This document shows, piece by piece, positions 36,206-47,385 of a DNA stretch of 64,000 nucleotides. Origin of the DNA: Pegea sp. RAD2-039 (taxonomy: Eukaryota > Chordata > Thaliacea > Salpida > Salpidae); assembly GCA_034620365.1 (NCBI GenBank), contig JAQGEQ010000351.1, positions 1-64,000 on the forward strand, in the 5' to 3' direction. The stretch's first letter is position 1. Each line of letters starts with the position of its first letter. The position numbers were made by a program, and so were the translations under genes. The notes below the pieces were generated by a model that did no database searches, was not told where the DNA came from, and saw only the letters and a program-made list of their open reading frames with translations.

Positions 36206-39039
36206 TTATCGCTTGTAGTAGTTATTCCGGAAATTACCGCCACCGCCAGAGTTGCCACCACTATTTCGAACTCCATCGCGATATTGTCGATTTTTATTGA
36301 AATTATTTTGACGATTGAACCCGCTTCGACCTCCTTGAAACACAGAACGATTTTGGTATCCACTGTTGCTTTCCTGACGGTAACTTCGACTAGTACTATC
36401 TTGTCGATAGCGATTGCCACCATCTTGGCGGTAATTTTGGAAGTTACCAGGACCCCCATTTCGAGCTTCGAGAACTCGTTCGTTCATATCAACCATAGAT
36501 TGAAGTTTCTCAGATAACTGGCAAACCATGTTCTGTAATCGAGTAGGATCAGTTTTGTGGAGGACTAAACTGGATGAGGGTTCATCCCAAGAAGCAGCAA
36601 GCTCTTCGTTGATGATCAGCTTGCTGATAACACGATGGCAGGCAGCCTTGTCCAGTTCAAACCGAGTTGAAAGCCAATTAAGACTCAAATTGTCGTAGAA
36701 TTGACTGTAAGTGAAGAGATATGTGCAGAGGGAGGCTTCTTTGATCTTCTGCTGAAGCATCTCAATGACGTCATCACGTTTGTGAAACAGATTCCAAACC
36801 TGTTGAAGGAGAAATGTTAAAATGATGAAAATAGTTATAAGTAGAACTTTACCTTGCTTCTCATCTTATCATTGACGACTAATGAAAAGCATTTCGTGTA
36901 ATCACCCATTTTCAGTGCTTTAGTAGCAGCTACGATATGTTCTCGCATGTTGTCAGCTGGCCCTAATAGACTTTGTCGTTCACTGACACGAAGTTGATGA
37001 TGAAACTGTTTCGAAATCATTCTTCGACGAGCATCGAACTCATGTGCAGCCACGTAAGGAATCTCGAGCAACATGGCAGACACTAAATACACACACTCTA
37101 GTTGCTCCAAGTTGACATGCATATGAAATGGAATTTGACGTTGCTTCTCCAGCTTTTCTTGGTCGGGAAGAATTCGTTCGCCCTGACGTTGCATAAGAAG
37201 TCCTTGAGCTAGAAGCTCTTTGGCGCGGCTAGTGGATTGAATATCGACTAAAGCGTGGTGAGCTTCTTTCATGAGACCTTTACGGAAAGCACAAAGACCA
37301 AGCTGGACCATGGTTCGATTGTAACAGACTTGAAGAACCACATCAGCAAAATGAATACTCTCTTGTAGATGAGACATCAACATCAAGTCTCTAGCTTCGT
37401 ACCACCGATCATGAATACAATGATGATAAATATGATGTAGAATCGCTCTTGTGCGTATCCTATCCGAGTCATCGTTCTTGTAGATGTATTCACACAAAGT
37501 CTTCATCACCTGTGTGGAATCTTCCACAGCATCAGATGAACTTTTCTCCTCCATAGACTTGTAGTCGTATTTGTAATAAATGTATTCAATCTGAAGTAAA
37601 TAAGTTGCACAGATTTTCTGCTTCCTCTTATCCACATTTTCAACATACGACTTCAACCGCTTGATGATCTTGATGAATCGTGTCTCTTGTCGAAGACTAG
37701 CCACGTATTCAGTTGAGTGTGCATCAGCTACTTGTAAAATCTTGATGTATTCGCGATGAATCTTCTCGACTATACTAACGGGGTTTCCATGGATACAAAG
37801 ACCCGCTTCTTCATCACTAAAGTTCTCATTTTCACGAGTGACTTCTTCAGATGCTAAGATATGAGAGTTAGCAAGAAGTGAATTGAGAAGCTCTTCAATT
37901 AACACCAAAACTTCTTGCCAGGGCTCTGGTTTGATGCAATCCAAAATCTTGTTGTTGTAATCCAAGTAAGCCATTACCATGTCGAAAGTGATTCGAATAC
38001 GAAGCGCAATTCCAAGGTTATTACTTTCACAAATATCTCTCAGCTCACGCAGAAGATCTACTTGTTCATGACGAACTGTCGAGCGTCTTCCGCGAGCCAT
38101 TATGATGTCATTGAGCTTTTTGACAGCAACAGGAACAGTTATTTCGACTCCTTTCTCAAACAAAGTTGTCTTCTTCTTGCCTGATCGGACTTGTTCCCAG
38201 TTATCATCCTTCTTTTTAGTCTTGGTTTCCTTCTGAGTAGTTCTCGGCTTCTTTTTTGACTTATCTGACGCTTTTTTGTCAGTTTTCAGAAAGTATTCGG
38301 CTGTGATCTCACGAGTTTTCTTCGCATCATTATCAGACTCATCTGTTGAGTCATCACTACTTGAATCCCAGTAAGAACTGTCTGAATCACTATCTTCGTC
38401 ATCAAAGCTCTTGGCTGGTTGCTGAGCGGCAACAAGCTTAACAGGTTCAGTAAGGAAATCAGAAGCTTCTAGTTTAGGAGATACGATTTTTTTCTCTTTT
38501 TCCTCTTCATCAGAATCACTATCATTTCCTTTTCCTACATCTTCAAGATCAGGATTTTCACGATAATTTTTCACCTCACTTTCGAAATCTCTCATATACT
38601 TCTTTATTTTTTGTCTTAATGTAGCATGGCTCTTTGAATTTGGTTTACTCATCTTCTTTCTTGCTTCTTTGTCTTGCCACAGATTATTGACGTAGTCTTC
38701 CGTATCCACAAGACATTTTATATAGAATCTCGGAGTTCCTTCTTTTTGAATAACACTTTTATGCTTTACATAGACTTTTACCAAATTTTCAAATTGATCA
38801 ATCAGTTTGGACATGTCGCGGATCTTACAAGCATTCTGCATCAGCTTGATCGTGTCTTGAAGAGCATCCCAGCATTTCTCCTTTGCTGAGCGAACAACAT
38901 GACGCACTTCTTCTTCATCGTCACTCTGTTGGAACATAGCGGGTCTTGCACGACCTGTAGTGGTTGTAAAACCTTCATCATCTGATGAGGAGTAATCGTC
39001 ACTGTCACTACTCGATTGATTAGCATAAAACTTAGACAT
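36206..39039 (-). CDS. EIF3C: Eukaryotic translation initiation factor 3 subunit C
   Basis: eIF3c is a core PCI-domain subunit of eIF3, which recruits the 43S complex. Exon 1 (39039-36853, 729 codons) and exon 2 (36799-36206) are separated by one 53-bp intron and give 926 aa, near the 913 aa of human. The N-terminus is acidic and Ser-rich (SSDSDDYSSSDDEG), the usual eIF1/eIF5-contact region. The central part has the family's helical repeats (RTRAILHHIYHHCIHDRWYE, AFRKGLMKEAHHAL). The C-terminal PCI part includes KIKEASLCTYLFTYSQFYDN and FELDKAACHRVISKLIINEE. The tail is rich in Gly, Asn, Arg and Gln (RNSGGNSGGGGNFRNNYYKR). Intact. A TGACGTCA palindrome lies in exon 2 (36776-36783). Confidence 0.98.
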
Positions 39040-39435
39040 CTTTTATTAGATGCAAACAGCTCTGTGAGAAGATATAAAAGTTGTTAGCAAGATTGGCAAT
39101 GTGGACTTGGCGTAATAGAGGTTTCAGTACCATCGAATAAAAATTGCTATATCAAAAACGCTTTACTCAAATTGCACAAAAACCACAGGCAAACTTGCTA
39201 GGCTTATTTAAGCATATGAAATTCGAAATAAACCAACTGGTACAACAAAATCTCGATTACGTTCTACAAAACTTAAAAAGAAATGGCGTGCTTCGGCCGA
39301 GAAGGCCATGCTGTAAGCCCAGGCAAAAACACAATTTTAGGATAAAACTGAAATTACATAATGTATTCAAATCTTATTAAACGATAAAAAGTGTCATAAT
39401 TAGGTGGTTAAAAAAACAAAATCTTTATAAAATTA
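39040..39435. other. Intergenic spacer between DCLRE1A-like and EIF3C
   Basis: 396 bp between the DCLRE1A-like stop and the EIF3C start, both on the minus strand. It should contain the 3' UTR of the former and the promoter/5' UTR of the latter. A plus-strand frame at 39144-39380 has no recognisable motif. Confidence 0.5.
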
Positions 39436-41646
39436 TCAAACAGAATCTTCATCAATCATCCAGGCTTCCAAATAGCTTTTTATCTTCCTACGTGATTGAG
39501 ACTTTGAAACAAAAACAGTTGGAACCAATTTTTTTGGTTTTAATGTTTGCACGAAATTCTTTAACTCATTAAAATTGCTGTTTACAAAAAGAGGTAATTC
39601 CATCAAGATGACATCTTTTTTTAAAGACTTACTTCTATGAAAACCATATAGATATTCATATTCAGTAGGTCTGACAGCTAATACTTTGGTGTAATCTTTT
39701 GAATATCGTTTTAAAATGTGGTAAAACACATTTGTGCCCAAATGCTGTATAGGCACCACATGAATATTGGTTTCACTCTGATCACAAGTTAAGTATTTCT
39801 CAATCTCTTCATTTTCAAAGCATCTCATCACCTCAAACTTTTCTGGTGAGACATAAACTTTTTTGTTCAATTTTCTTGCAAGGTCTAAAAAAACATTTTC
39901 TTTCCCAATAGTTAAAGCACCATATAAAACTAATGTTTCTGGTTCTCGTCGCAAGCAATCTATCACTTTTAAAGTTATAAAATCGATGATTTCATTCTGA
40001 GTTGGAAATGTATACTGTGGATCCAAAAACGTAGTATCTAAATAGATAGTAGAAAATGTACATCCAAGACCATGTATCTTATTTAAAAGATTTGAATCTG
40101 CTCTAAAATTACCGGTATGCAAAATGTGTTCATTGTTTGCAAGTTTAAAGCAAAATATAGCAGAACCTGGGCAATGATTGGCAGGTAACAAAGTTACAGA
40201 AAAATCACTAATTGCTGTCCACTTGTTCATTGGTAAAGGTAGAACAAACTTAGAAAGTTGAGGGTATTTCAACTTGACCATATTGGCAGTTATGATGCTA
40301 CAAAAAATTTTCTTTGACCATTGTTTGTTCATTCCACAAAAATGGGAATGACTAAAATGAGAGAGGAAATAAAAAGAAATTCCAGGGATTTCACCATAGT
40401 TTAAGGCATCCATGGCTATTCTACTTCCCCTAATTTTCTTATAAGATGGACAAGGACGTTTGTTTGAATTGATACTATATGAGTCTATAGAACTTTCAAA
40501 TGGAAATCTTTCACCAATAGTCCCACTCAATGCCTTTATCTTAAAATGTGTACAAGTTTTTTCAAGAGTTATATCAAGAGGTATTTTTCCAAATTCAATA
40601 TTTTTAAATCTCAACTTATTTTCTTTATTTTTACTACTTGATGGTCTTTCCTGTTCACTCACCCTTTCAACTTTACTCTCATCAATATCAGGAATATCTT
40701 GAAAGTTTGAAAATCCCTTGATTGGTGAAAGCTTAGATTTAAATGGTGAATCATAAAGCATTGATGAGTCAATGAAAGATGAAGCACGGTTTTCATCTTG
40801 TGAACAATCACTTTGAATCTCAGTGTCCAAAGCCATGTCATGGACAGTTGTATCACCCAACTTATTAATGGAGGCTGAAGGTGACGCTAACACTTCTTCT
40901 ATACCATCAATTTTCTGTTTCTTTATAGGTGAACCAGTTTTACAGTCTTCATCACTTTCTTCATTTATTGAAGCCACAATTAATTCTTTTTCATAGCTAT
41001 CTTTCTCTTTCTTTATAGAATCTTCTTTTTTACTTTGTTTACTTGGAGGTTTTTTCTTGCTAAATATTTCATAAACTTTAACACCATTGACAAAGAAGAA
41101 ATTTGAATTCTTGGTGACATCACTCATACTTTTGAAGTTTGTCACATTCTTAAGTGGCTGTACGCTTTTCATTCTCTTTCTTGGTTTATTCTTAGTATTT
41201 TTTCTTATGGTACTTCTTCCTCTTTTAACAGGTTTGCTGAGTTCTTTATTCATCTCTAAATAAGTTTTATTATCTATATCAATAGTTTGACCAAAATATC
41301 TACAAATATGGTGATTACAGAATCCTTTATAGCCCTTTATACATTTACTTTTATGAATTTGATTTTCAACAGATACACTTTCCTTCACATTATCTACATT
41401 CTTCCAAGTAATCTGTGAGCTTGGAATCACATCTCTACTATCATCAAAAAAATGATTTTTGTTGAGTAGCTTTAAAGCATCAATATATTCTTGTGGTTCC
41501 AATTTAGACTCAATCAGTGGGTTTAAGCAAGTCTTTTTACATTTTTCTAAAAATTTGCTTAATAATTTATCTTTGTTGAAATAAGGATTCCATTTTAAAC
41601 AATGAGGGCAATTAGTACAGTCCTTTAAACGATCATAAAGCTCCAT
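39436..41646 (-). CDS. DCLRE1A: SNM1A-like protein (DCLRE1A family) with degenerate nuclease active site, intronless
   Basis: A single exon encodes 736 aa. The C-terminal 330 residues align along their length with the metallo-beta-lactamase/beta-CASP nuclease SNM1A, the 5' exonuclease of interstrand-crosslink repair: YFLSHF, TLLPANHCPGS, ILHTGNFRAD, IYLDTTFLDPQYTFPTQ, IGKENVF, LAVRPT, NFVQTLKPKKLVPTV. Key positions differ. The HxHxDH block is HFSHSH (430-435), HTGDFR is HTGNFR (Asn513), and the EHSS histidine is Asn689; His491 and Asp537 remain. The N-terminal half is Lys/Ser-rich and low-complexity, starting with a Cys pair (NCPHC) and a later Cys where the family has a UBZ zinc finger, but the zinc-finger His appears to be Phe. 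The frame is open throughout, so this is a likely pseudoenzyme rather than a decayed gene. Confidence 0.9.
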   Translation of the reverse strand: MELYDRLKDCTNCPHCLKWNPYFNKDKLLSKFLEKCKKTCLNPLIESKLEPQEYIDALKLLNKNHFFDDSRDVIPSSQITWKNVDNVKESVSVENQIHKSKCIKGYKGFCNHHICRYFGQTIDIDNKTYLEMNKELSKPVKRGRSTIRKNTKNKPRKRMKSVQPLKNVTNFKSMSDVTKNSNFFFVNGVKVYEIFSKKKPPSKQSKKEDSIKKEKDSYEKELIVASINEESDEDCKTGSPIKKQKIDGIEEVLASPSASINKLGDTTVHDMALDTEIQSDCSQDENRASSFIDSSMLYDSPFKSKLSPIKGFSNFQDIPDIDESKVERVSEQERPSSSKNKENKLRFKNIEFGKIPLDITLEKTCTHFKIKALSGTIGERFPFESSIDSYSINSNKRPCPSYKKIRGSRIAMDALNYGEIPGISFYFLSHFSHSHFCGMNKQWSKKIFCSIITANMVKLKYPQLSKFVLPLPMNKWTAISDFSVTLLPANHCPGSAIFCFKLANNEHILHTGNFRADSNLLNKIHGLGCTFSTIYLDTTFLDPQYTFPTQNEIIDFITLKVIDCLRREPETLVLYGALTIGKENVFLDLARKLNKKVYVSPEKFEVMRCFENEEIEKYLTCDQSETNIHVVPIQHLGTNVFYHILKRYSKDYTKVLAVRPTEYEYLYGFHRSKSLKKDVILMELPLFVNSNFNELKNFVQTLKPKKLVPTVFVSKSQSRRKIKSYLEAWMIDEDSV

Positions 41647-44600
41647 GATTAAAAAACTTCAAACATTTTTTGCTCAAAAAATTTCTAAAAGAATAAAACT
41701 TATACTTTAGCTTATTATAATAAGACATTGAATATTCATCAAACTAGAGAAAAACAGCTATTAACTAGATTGAATAAATAAATTAAAACCTTAATAAGCT
41801 TTAAAGGTAGTTGAATTTACAATTAAAAATATAATTACTAAGCACTTCAAATTTGAGTAAAATAATAAATAAATAAATGAAAGTATGTCAAAAAGATAAC
41901 ATTAAAACAAATTTCAAAATAGATACAATAATAAATCAAAACTTATATTTTTAATTATTTTATATATCACTATAAATAGCTTTTGGGTGCAAAGAAATAT
42001 AATCATGCTAAATAATTTGTTATAACATATAAAAATCTTATCAATATTTTAATTAGCAAATTAAACAGAATAAAAAAAAAATTGCAACACTAAATTATCA
42101 TTAAACAAAGCAGTTAGATTAAATGAAACATCTAGCTAAAACTTAAAACTCAATGAATAAAAATAACATTGATATAAAATAATTATATAAAGCAAATTAA
42201 AATCATATGCAATTAAGTATACAAGCTAGAAACTAGTAGAAATAAAAAATAATATAAAAATATTCACAAAAATGAAAAAAGTTAATAATTTTAACAAGTA
42301 ACACTACTAGTTTAAAAACATTATTTTTTTAATATAAAAAACAATTAGATATATAAGTATAAAAATACTTATCATTGAAATATAATTTTAAAGACAAAAT
42401 AAAAAACATACAAAAGTAGAAAAATTATGAATTTGAAATAAATAAATAGATTTCTATCATAAATAGATTACCACAAAAATTTTAAGAACTTATATAGACA
42501 TCTGATAAAATTTATATTTGACTAAATTATATTATAAACTAAATATTATTTTTTATAAAACTATTACAGGAATTAAAAGATATTATAAAGAATATAAATC
42601 ACCAGAAAACAAAATCATTTTTTTCTAAAGAAAATCGTTATATTAAAAAAAATTCTTAGACAAATTATAAGTTTGGCTCACAAGCACAAATTTAAATATT
42701 ACATTTTAAATATAAATATATTTCTAATATAAAAAGTATATTTACAAAGTTTAATAATTTAAAAAGCCTAAACCAATTAATCCAAATATAAACTCACATA
42801 ATTTTGTTAAACACTTTATGAGCCTAGAGCTAGTGAAGTAATTCTAAGATATAAATACAAAACTAAGCTTAAAATTTATAACCTATACAACAAAATATTT
42901 ATTAAATTATATAAATCAACCTTTACTTTTAATTAAATGATGATTAACAATGAAGAAAAAGCTAAATAATAAAAGCTGACCAGAAGGAACATTATCGGAA
43001 AGCACGTATACAATAGTGGTTACAGTATGGTCTATAAAAAAGACATTCTGACACATGCGATAAAACGTTGCACCAATTAAAAAATTAAAACACAAAATAT
43101 AAATATATATAGTAACCTAAAATTATAAAAATATTATAGATTAATTTAAAAATATTTTAATTGACAAATAGAGCTAAAACAGTTGCTTAGTAAGATAGAA
43201 ACTGGATATGATTTTAGAAAAATCAATTGGCAACATTAACTTGATGTTGGTATATTTATATGAATTTTAATTAAACAAAATTAGACCAGTTACAAGAGCT
43301 TTAAAATTATAATAATAAATTAAGTAAATACAATTTAACTTTAAAGTTAAATTTTAAAGTTAACTTACAAGTTAACTTTAAAATATTAATCAATTGGTTA
43401 CATAAAAATACGGTAGCTTAAGTTTTCAAATAAAAACATTAGCTTCTAAAAATAAAAGCCATACTAAAATAAGTTTAATAATTATTAGTCAAAATAAGCT
43501 GTAAAGCCAAGAAGTCATTTTTATTTGTGGCAAAAAATCTAAAATTGTGCACGATTATAACATAAATCATAAATACTTTTTAACTACTTGGCAACAAGTT
43601 AGACAAAATCAACTTTTTAATTACAAAAATTTTATAACTGTTATTAGTCTAGACAATATTCTAGAAAATTGATAAATGCAGCTTGATAGGAATACAATTT
43701 TGTAAAATAATCAGAGCATCAATCCTTACACATCTGGTGCAATAAGATTACATAACTTTAAAGCAGAAAAATCTTGCCCATCTTCTCTCATTTTATATCA
43801 CAACCAAAAATATACACATTGTTTTTTATAATAATAAGAGGAAATAAAAATAGAGAAAGAAATAGATAAATCATTTATAAACTTCTAGCTACTATAAGAA
43901 TGCTAAAAGTTTTAATTATTTTAAGAACATTCAAAAAAGAACTAAATTTTGTTGGTAATTTTTTAGAGCATTCATTGTCAGTCGTAATTACAGATATTAA
44001 TTTAAGAATTCTTATCATCCACTTGGTTGATCAACTAGGAAAAATTTACAAGTCTAGTAACTAAGTTGATGTCAGTTATCTTAAACAAAGTAAATTCCTC
44101 TGAAGCTAACCTTCAACGTAACTTACTTGCAAAGTCCTTAAAGGAATTATATTAACATTGTTTAGAAGTAAACAAATAAATATTAATTTAGGTATTCTTA
44201 TAGAATAAGATTCGGTATTATGACAATAACAAAAGGTAGTATAACCAAATCATTTTTCTTAAGAGGGTCCAATAACGGAAACATTCTCCTTATACAGTTG
44301 ATGAGAATATAATATTTTTGGCTACTAAACACTGCTTTTATTAATCAATAAACTTTTATAGATGGTTACATTAAACCATCCAAAGGAATTTGCTTTTCTA
44401 ACAATGTAATGCAGCCCGTTAAAGTGGTGTTTAAATATTTTATTACATAATTAGACTGACACAAAACGGCTTTGAAATGAAGCAAGATTATACTGCAAAT
44501 GTATATTATTAGTATTCAGTTTTAAAAGCTACAGAAAGTTCTGGCAAATATGTTTGAAATTTTAAAGTCTACAATTATCTTTTAAAGGTTGCTACAAAAA

Positions 44601-47385
44601 TATCTAAAAAATGTTGATTAGACTTAATAAACATTTGTTTTTTATTGTTTTATTACTTATAAACTGTTTGTACTGAAAGATAATCCACAAAAACTTAAAC
44701 TTGATAGAATAAAGAAAATAAAATAAATAGTTTATCACAAGTATCATTAGTTTACATCATAATCAATACTAGTGAAAAGAGGCTTTCATAGTTTATTACT
44801 CAATCTTCTAAGCTTACTAATAAGGTATGCATTACAGCAAAGTATATTAGAGATCGGATATTGAAGTAATTGAAAATAAAAATATCTCAGTTTACATGAT
44901 GGCGACAACTTGACAAGAGATAAAATTGATCTATTGATTATGAAACAAATTTTTGTAAAACCGAAATATCAATCAAATGAGTGACAAAAATATTAATTTT
45001 TTGTTAACATGTTTTAGTAACAATTTAAAAGGTTTCAAATGATTAAATAACAATCTTTTAAATGTAAGACTGATCTATTATTAGACTGTCATTGCTATTT
45101 TATCATATTACTTTAAAAGTATCATTTTACGTATTCATCAAATATTTAGTTTAAAACTTTAAAAGAATGCTGATTTTTTTCTTTTATAAGATTAAAAAAT
45201 GAAAAAGTAGTAATATGCTACCAACTAAATTTATTTTTTTATCATATGAAGTTTTTGTTGATTATTTCTGAGAATTTTATAAATTAATTTTAACATAAGC
45301 TCTACAAGTTAGTCTGGTTCTTATGTTTGTTTATGACTGGTTTTTAATCTCTAAATTCTTTTTGCTTTCAATGATAAGCTTTGTTGGATGATTATGTTGC
45401 TAACTTAACTTATAAGCTACCTTTCAGAAAACTTCAAGTCATAAAAAGCAGAATAGATTTATTATTGAGGAATTTTTTTGACGAAAATCTTAAAACTATA
45501 TAGATTTTATGTTGAGTCTTCAATTTTTTTTCCGTTACTGTTTGATTGTTGGTGAGGATAGCTGCTATCGAATGATGATAATTCTAGTAAAAAATTTGTG
45601 AACTATTTCCGTCTTTAGCAATAATAAAACTTGAATTGCACCTAAGGCTGTTTGCAAAAGCATTAAACACAAATACAATTTTGCAGAGATAATCTATAGC
45701 TTCTTGTATTTAGCAATAAACAAGCTTAAATGTTTAAAATGATTTAGCAAATACTTTTTTTGCTTTATTTTTATAATTTATGATAAACTTTTAAGTTAAA
45801 AGTAAATTTAGATTTTAAAGTAAGATCTGAATTTCAAGTTTTGTCGCTTCTTGAAAAAAAAGATACTTTGATGAATTTACAGTTTGATTTAAAGTGAAGA
45901 ATGAACTTTATTTTTTCTAGCTTCTAATCGTTTCATTCTTTATGGAATTATTCAGAAATCAATATTAGGTTTGTATAGTTAAAAGTTTGTTCAAAATATA
46001 TTAAAATTTTTGTACTTATGTGAAAGAATTTTTTGAAAATTCGTTTTTTTCGGAAATATTTGGTGCTATCTATTTTTGTTACAGTCGATATATTTAATGT
46101 CTCATTGACGCAAAAGGTTAACGCCAAAACCTAGTGTCAGTAATATTAAATTCTTTTAATGCTAACTTGAAAGCAAATAGAAAAGAACAATTCGAACGCC
46201 TGTTTACAATTCTTACTAGATATACAAAAGTAAATATTACTGCCACAATTATAATGCATTATATTACCTACTACAATCCTCATTATGCCTTACTTTCAAG
46301 AGACATATTATAATAAACAGTTTTTTTATTTCCTAAATCTAAGCATTTCAGAATTTCTGACTTAAGTTTAGATTTTTTTGTTTGCTTCATTTATGTTCTG
46401 GTTAAGATGATCAGATTACAAATCTTGCCAATAAATTTGATTTGAGATAAAATTTCCATTTTTTCAGTCAAAAGTTAAACAATAGTAAACAAACAACTGA
46501 GAGATAGTAACCACTAAACGTTACTTACAAACGTTTGAATTGGTTTTCTGACCATAAAACTTCTTTGTCAACTTTCATATTTAAGAGCTTGTGTTGTTTA
46601 TTGTCACTACATCAAGTACAAATCTCAAAGTAAATGACAGCATTTGATCACTAGGTAGCGCTGAAGATTTGCGCTATTTTATACTTATTACAAGTCATTA
46701 ACAGACTAGTATAGTAGGGAAAGTGAAACATATTGAAACAGACAGTCAAAAATATTTACAACTTTGATAAGTTGATTTGGAAAATTGTAGGTTGAGCAGT
46801 TCTTCTGAAATGAGCCTCAGTTTTGATAAAAATATATTATTTCGATTATTATTTTTATATTTCATTAACTTCGTTTCTAAATAAATAAGACTGCTAAAAT
46901 GTGTTAATAGCGGTAACGACTTTGCATACAATGTATTAGCTGATTTATTTTGATAATGATTATACTTAATTTTATTAAACTAATTAAAGAAATAGTTGAT
47001 TTAAATTAATTTGTTATAGATGAAATATTTAGGAATGTGAAAACTACTATACCAAAAGTGAAGTATATTACGTTAACTTGATAAATTGATATTATTATTG
47101 AGGTTGAATAGTCTTTTTGATAAACATGTTGAAGCTATTTTCGTTTTAAATTTTTTGTTGAAATTGAATCAATACATGTTTCCGAATGAGTAAATATTCA
47201 GAAGTTGATTCATTGATTCTTAAAGTCATCTTCAACAGACTTTCTCTTTACTTTGAAGCATTCTATGACGTAAATAAACAGTTATATTTTGTTGAGAAAG
47301 GAAAAGTTGTAACAATTCGAAAAAAACTGAACTGATTTTTGATTTATTTAAAACTTATTCACATTCTATCATCTGTAACTAAGTT
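41647..47385. other. AT-rich gene desert
   Basis: No supported exon on either strand. It includes the palindrome cluster at 43331-43383. The right end must hold the promoter of the plus-strand GPCR gene. No TGACGTCA occurs here. Confidence 0.4.
43331..43383. repeat. Overlapping perfect palindromes (22 bp and 34 bp)
   Basis: 43331-43352 is a perfect 22-bp palindrome centred on TTTAAA. It overlaps 43350-43383, where a 16-bp arm (ATTTTAAAGTTAACTT) and its exact reverse complement are separated by only two bases. Both are built from TTAACTTTAAAGTTAA-type sequence and could extrude as hairpins. No coding or mobile-element context is evident. Confidence 0.9.

Noticed and set aside
39040..39435. 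DCLRE1A-like and EIF3C as an operon
   Set aside because: The spacing of 396 bp on the same strand is long for trans-spliced operons and no downstream splice-acceptor signal for a leader was identified.
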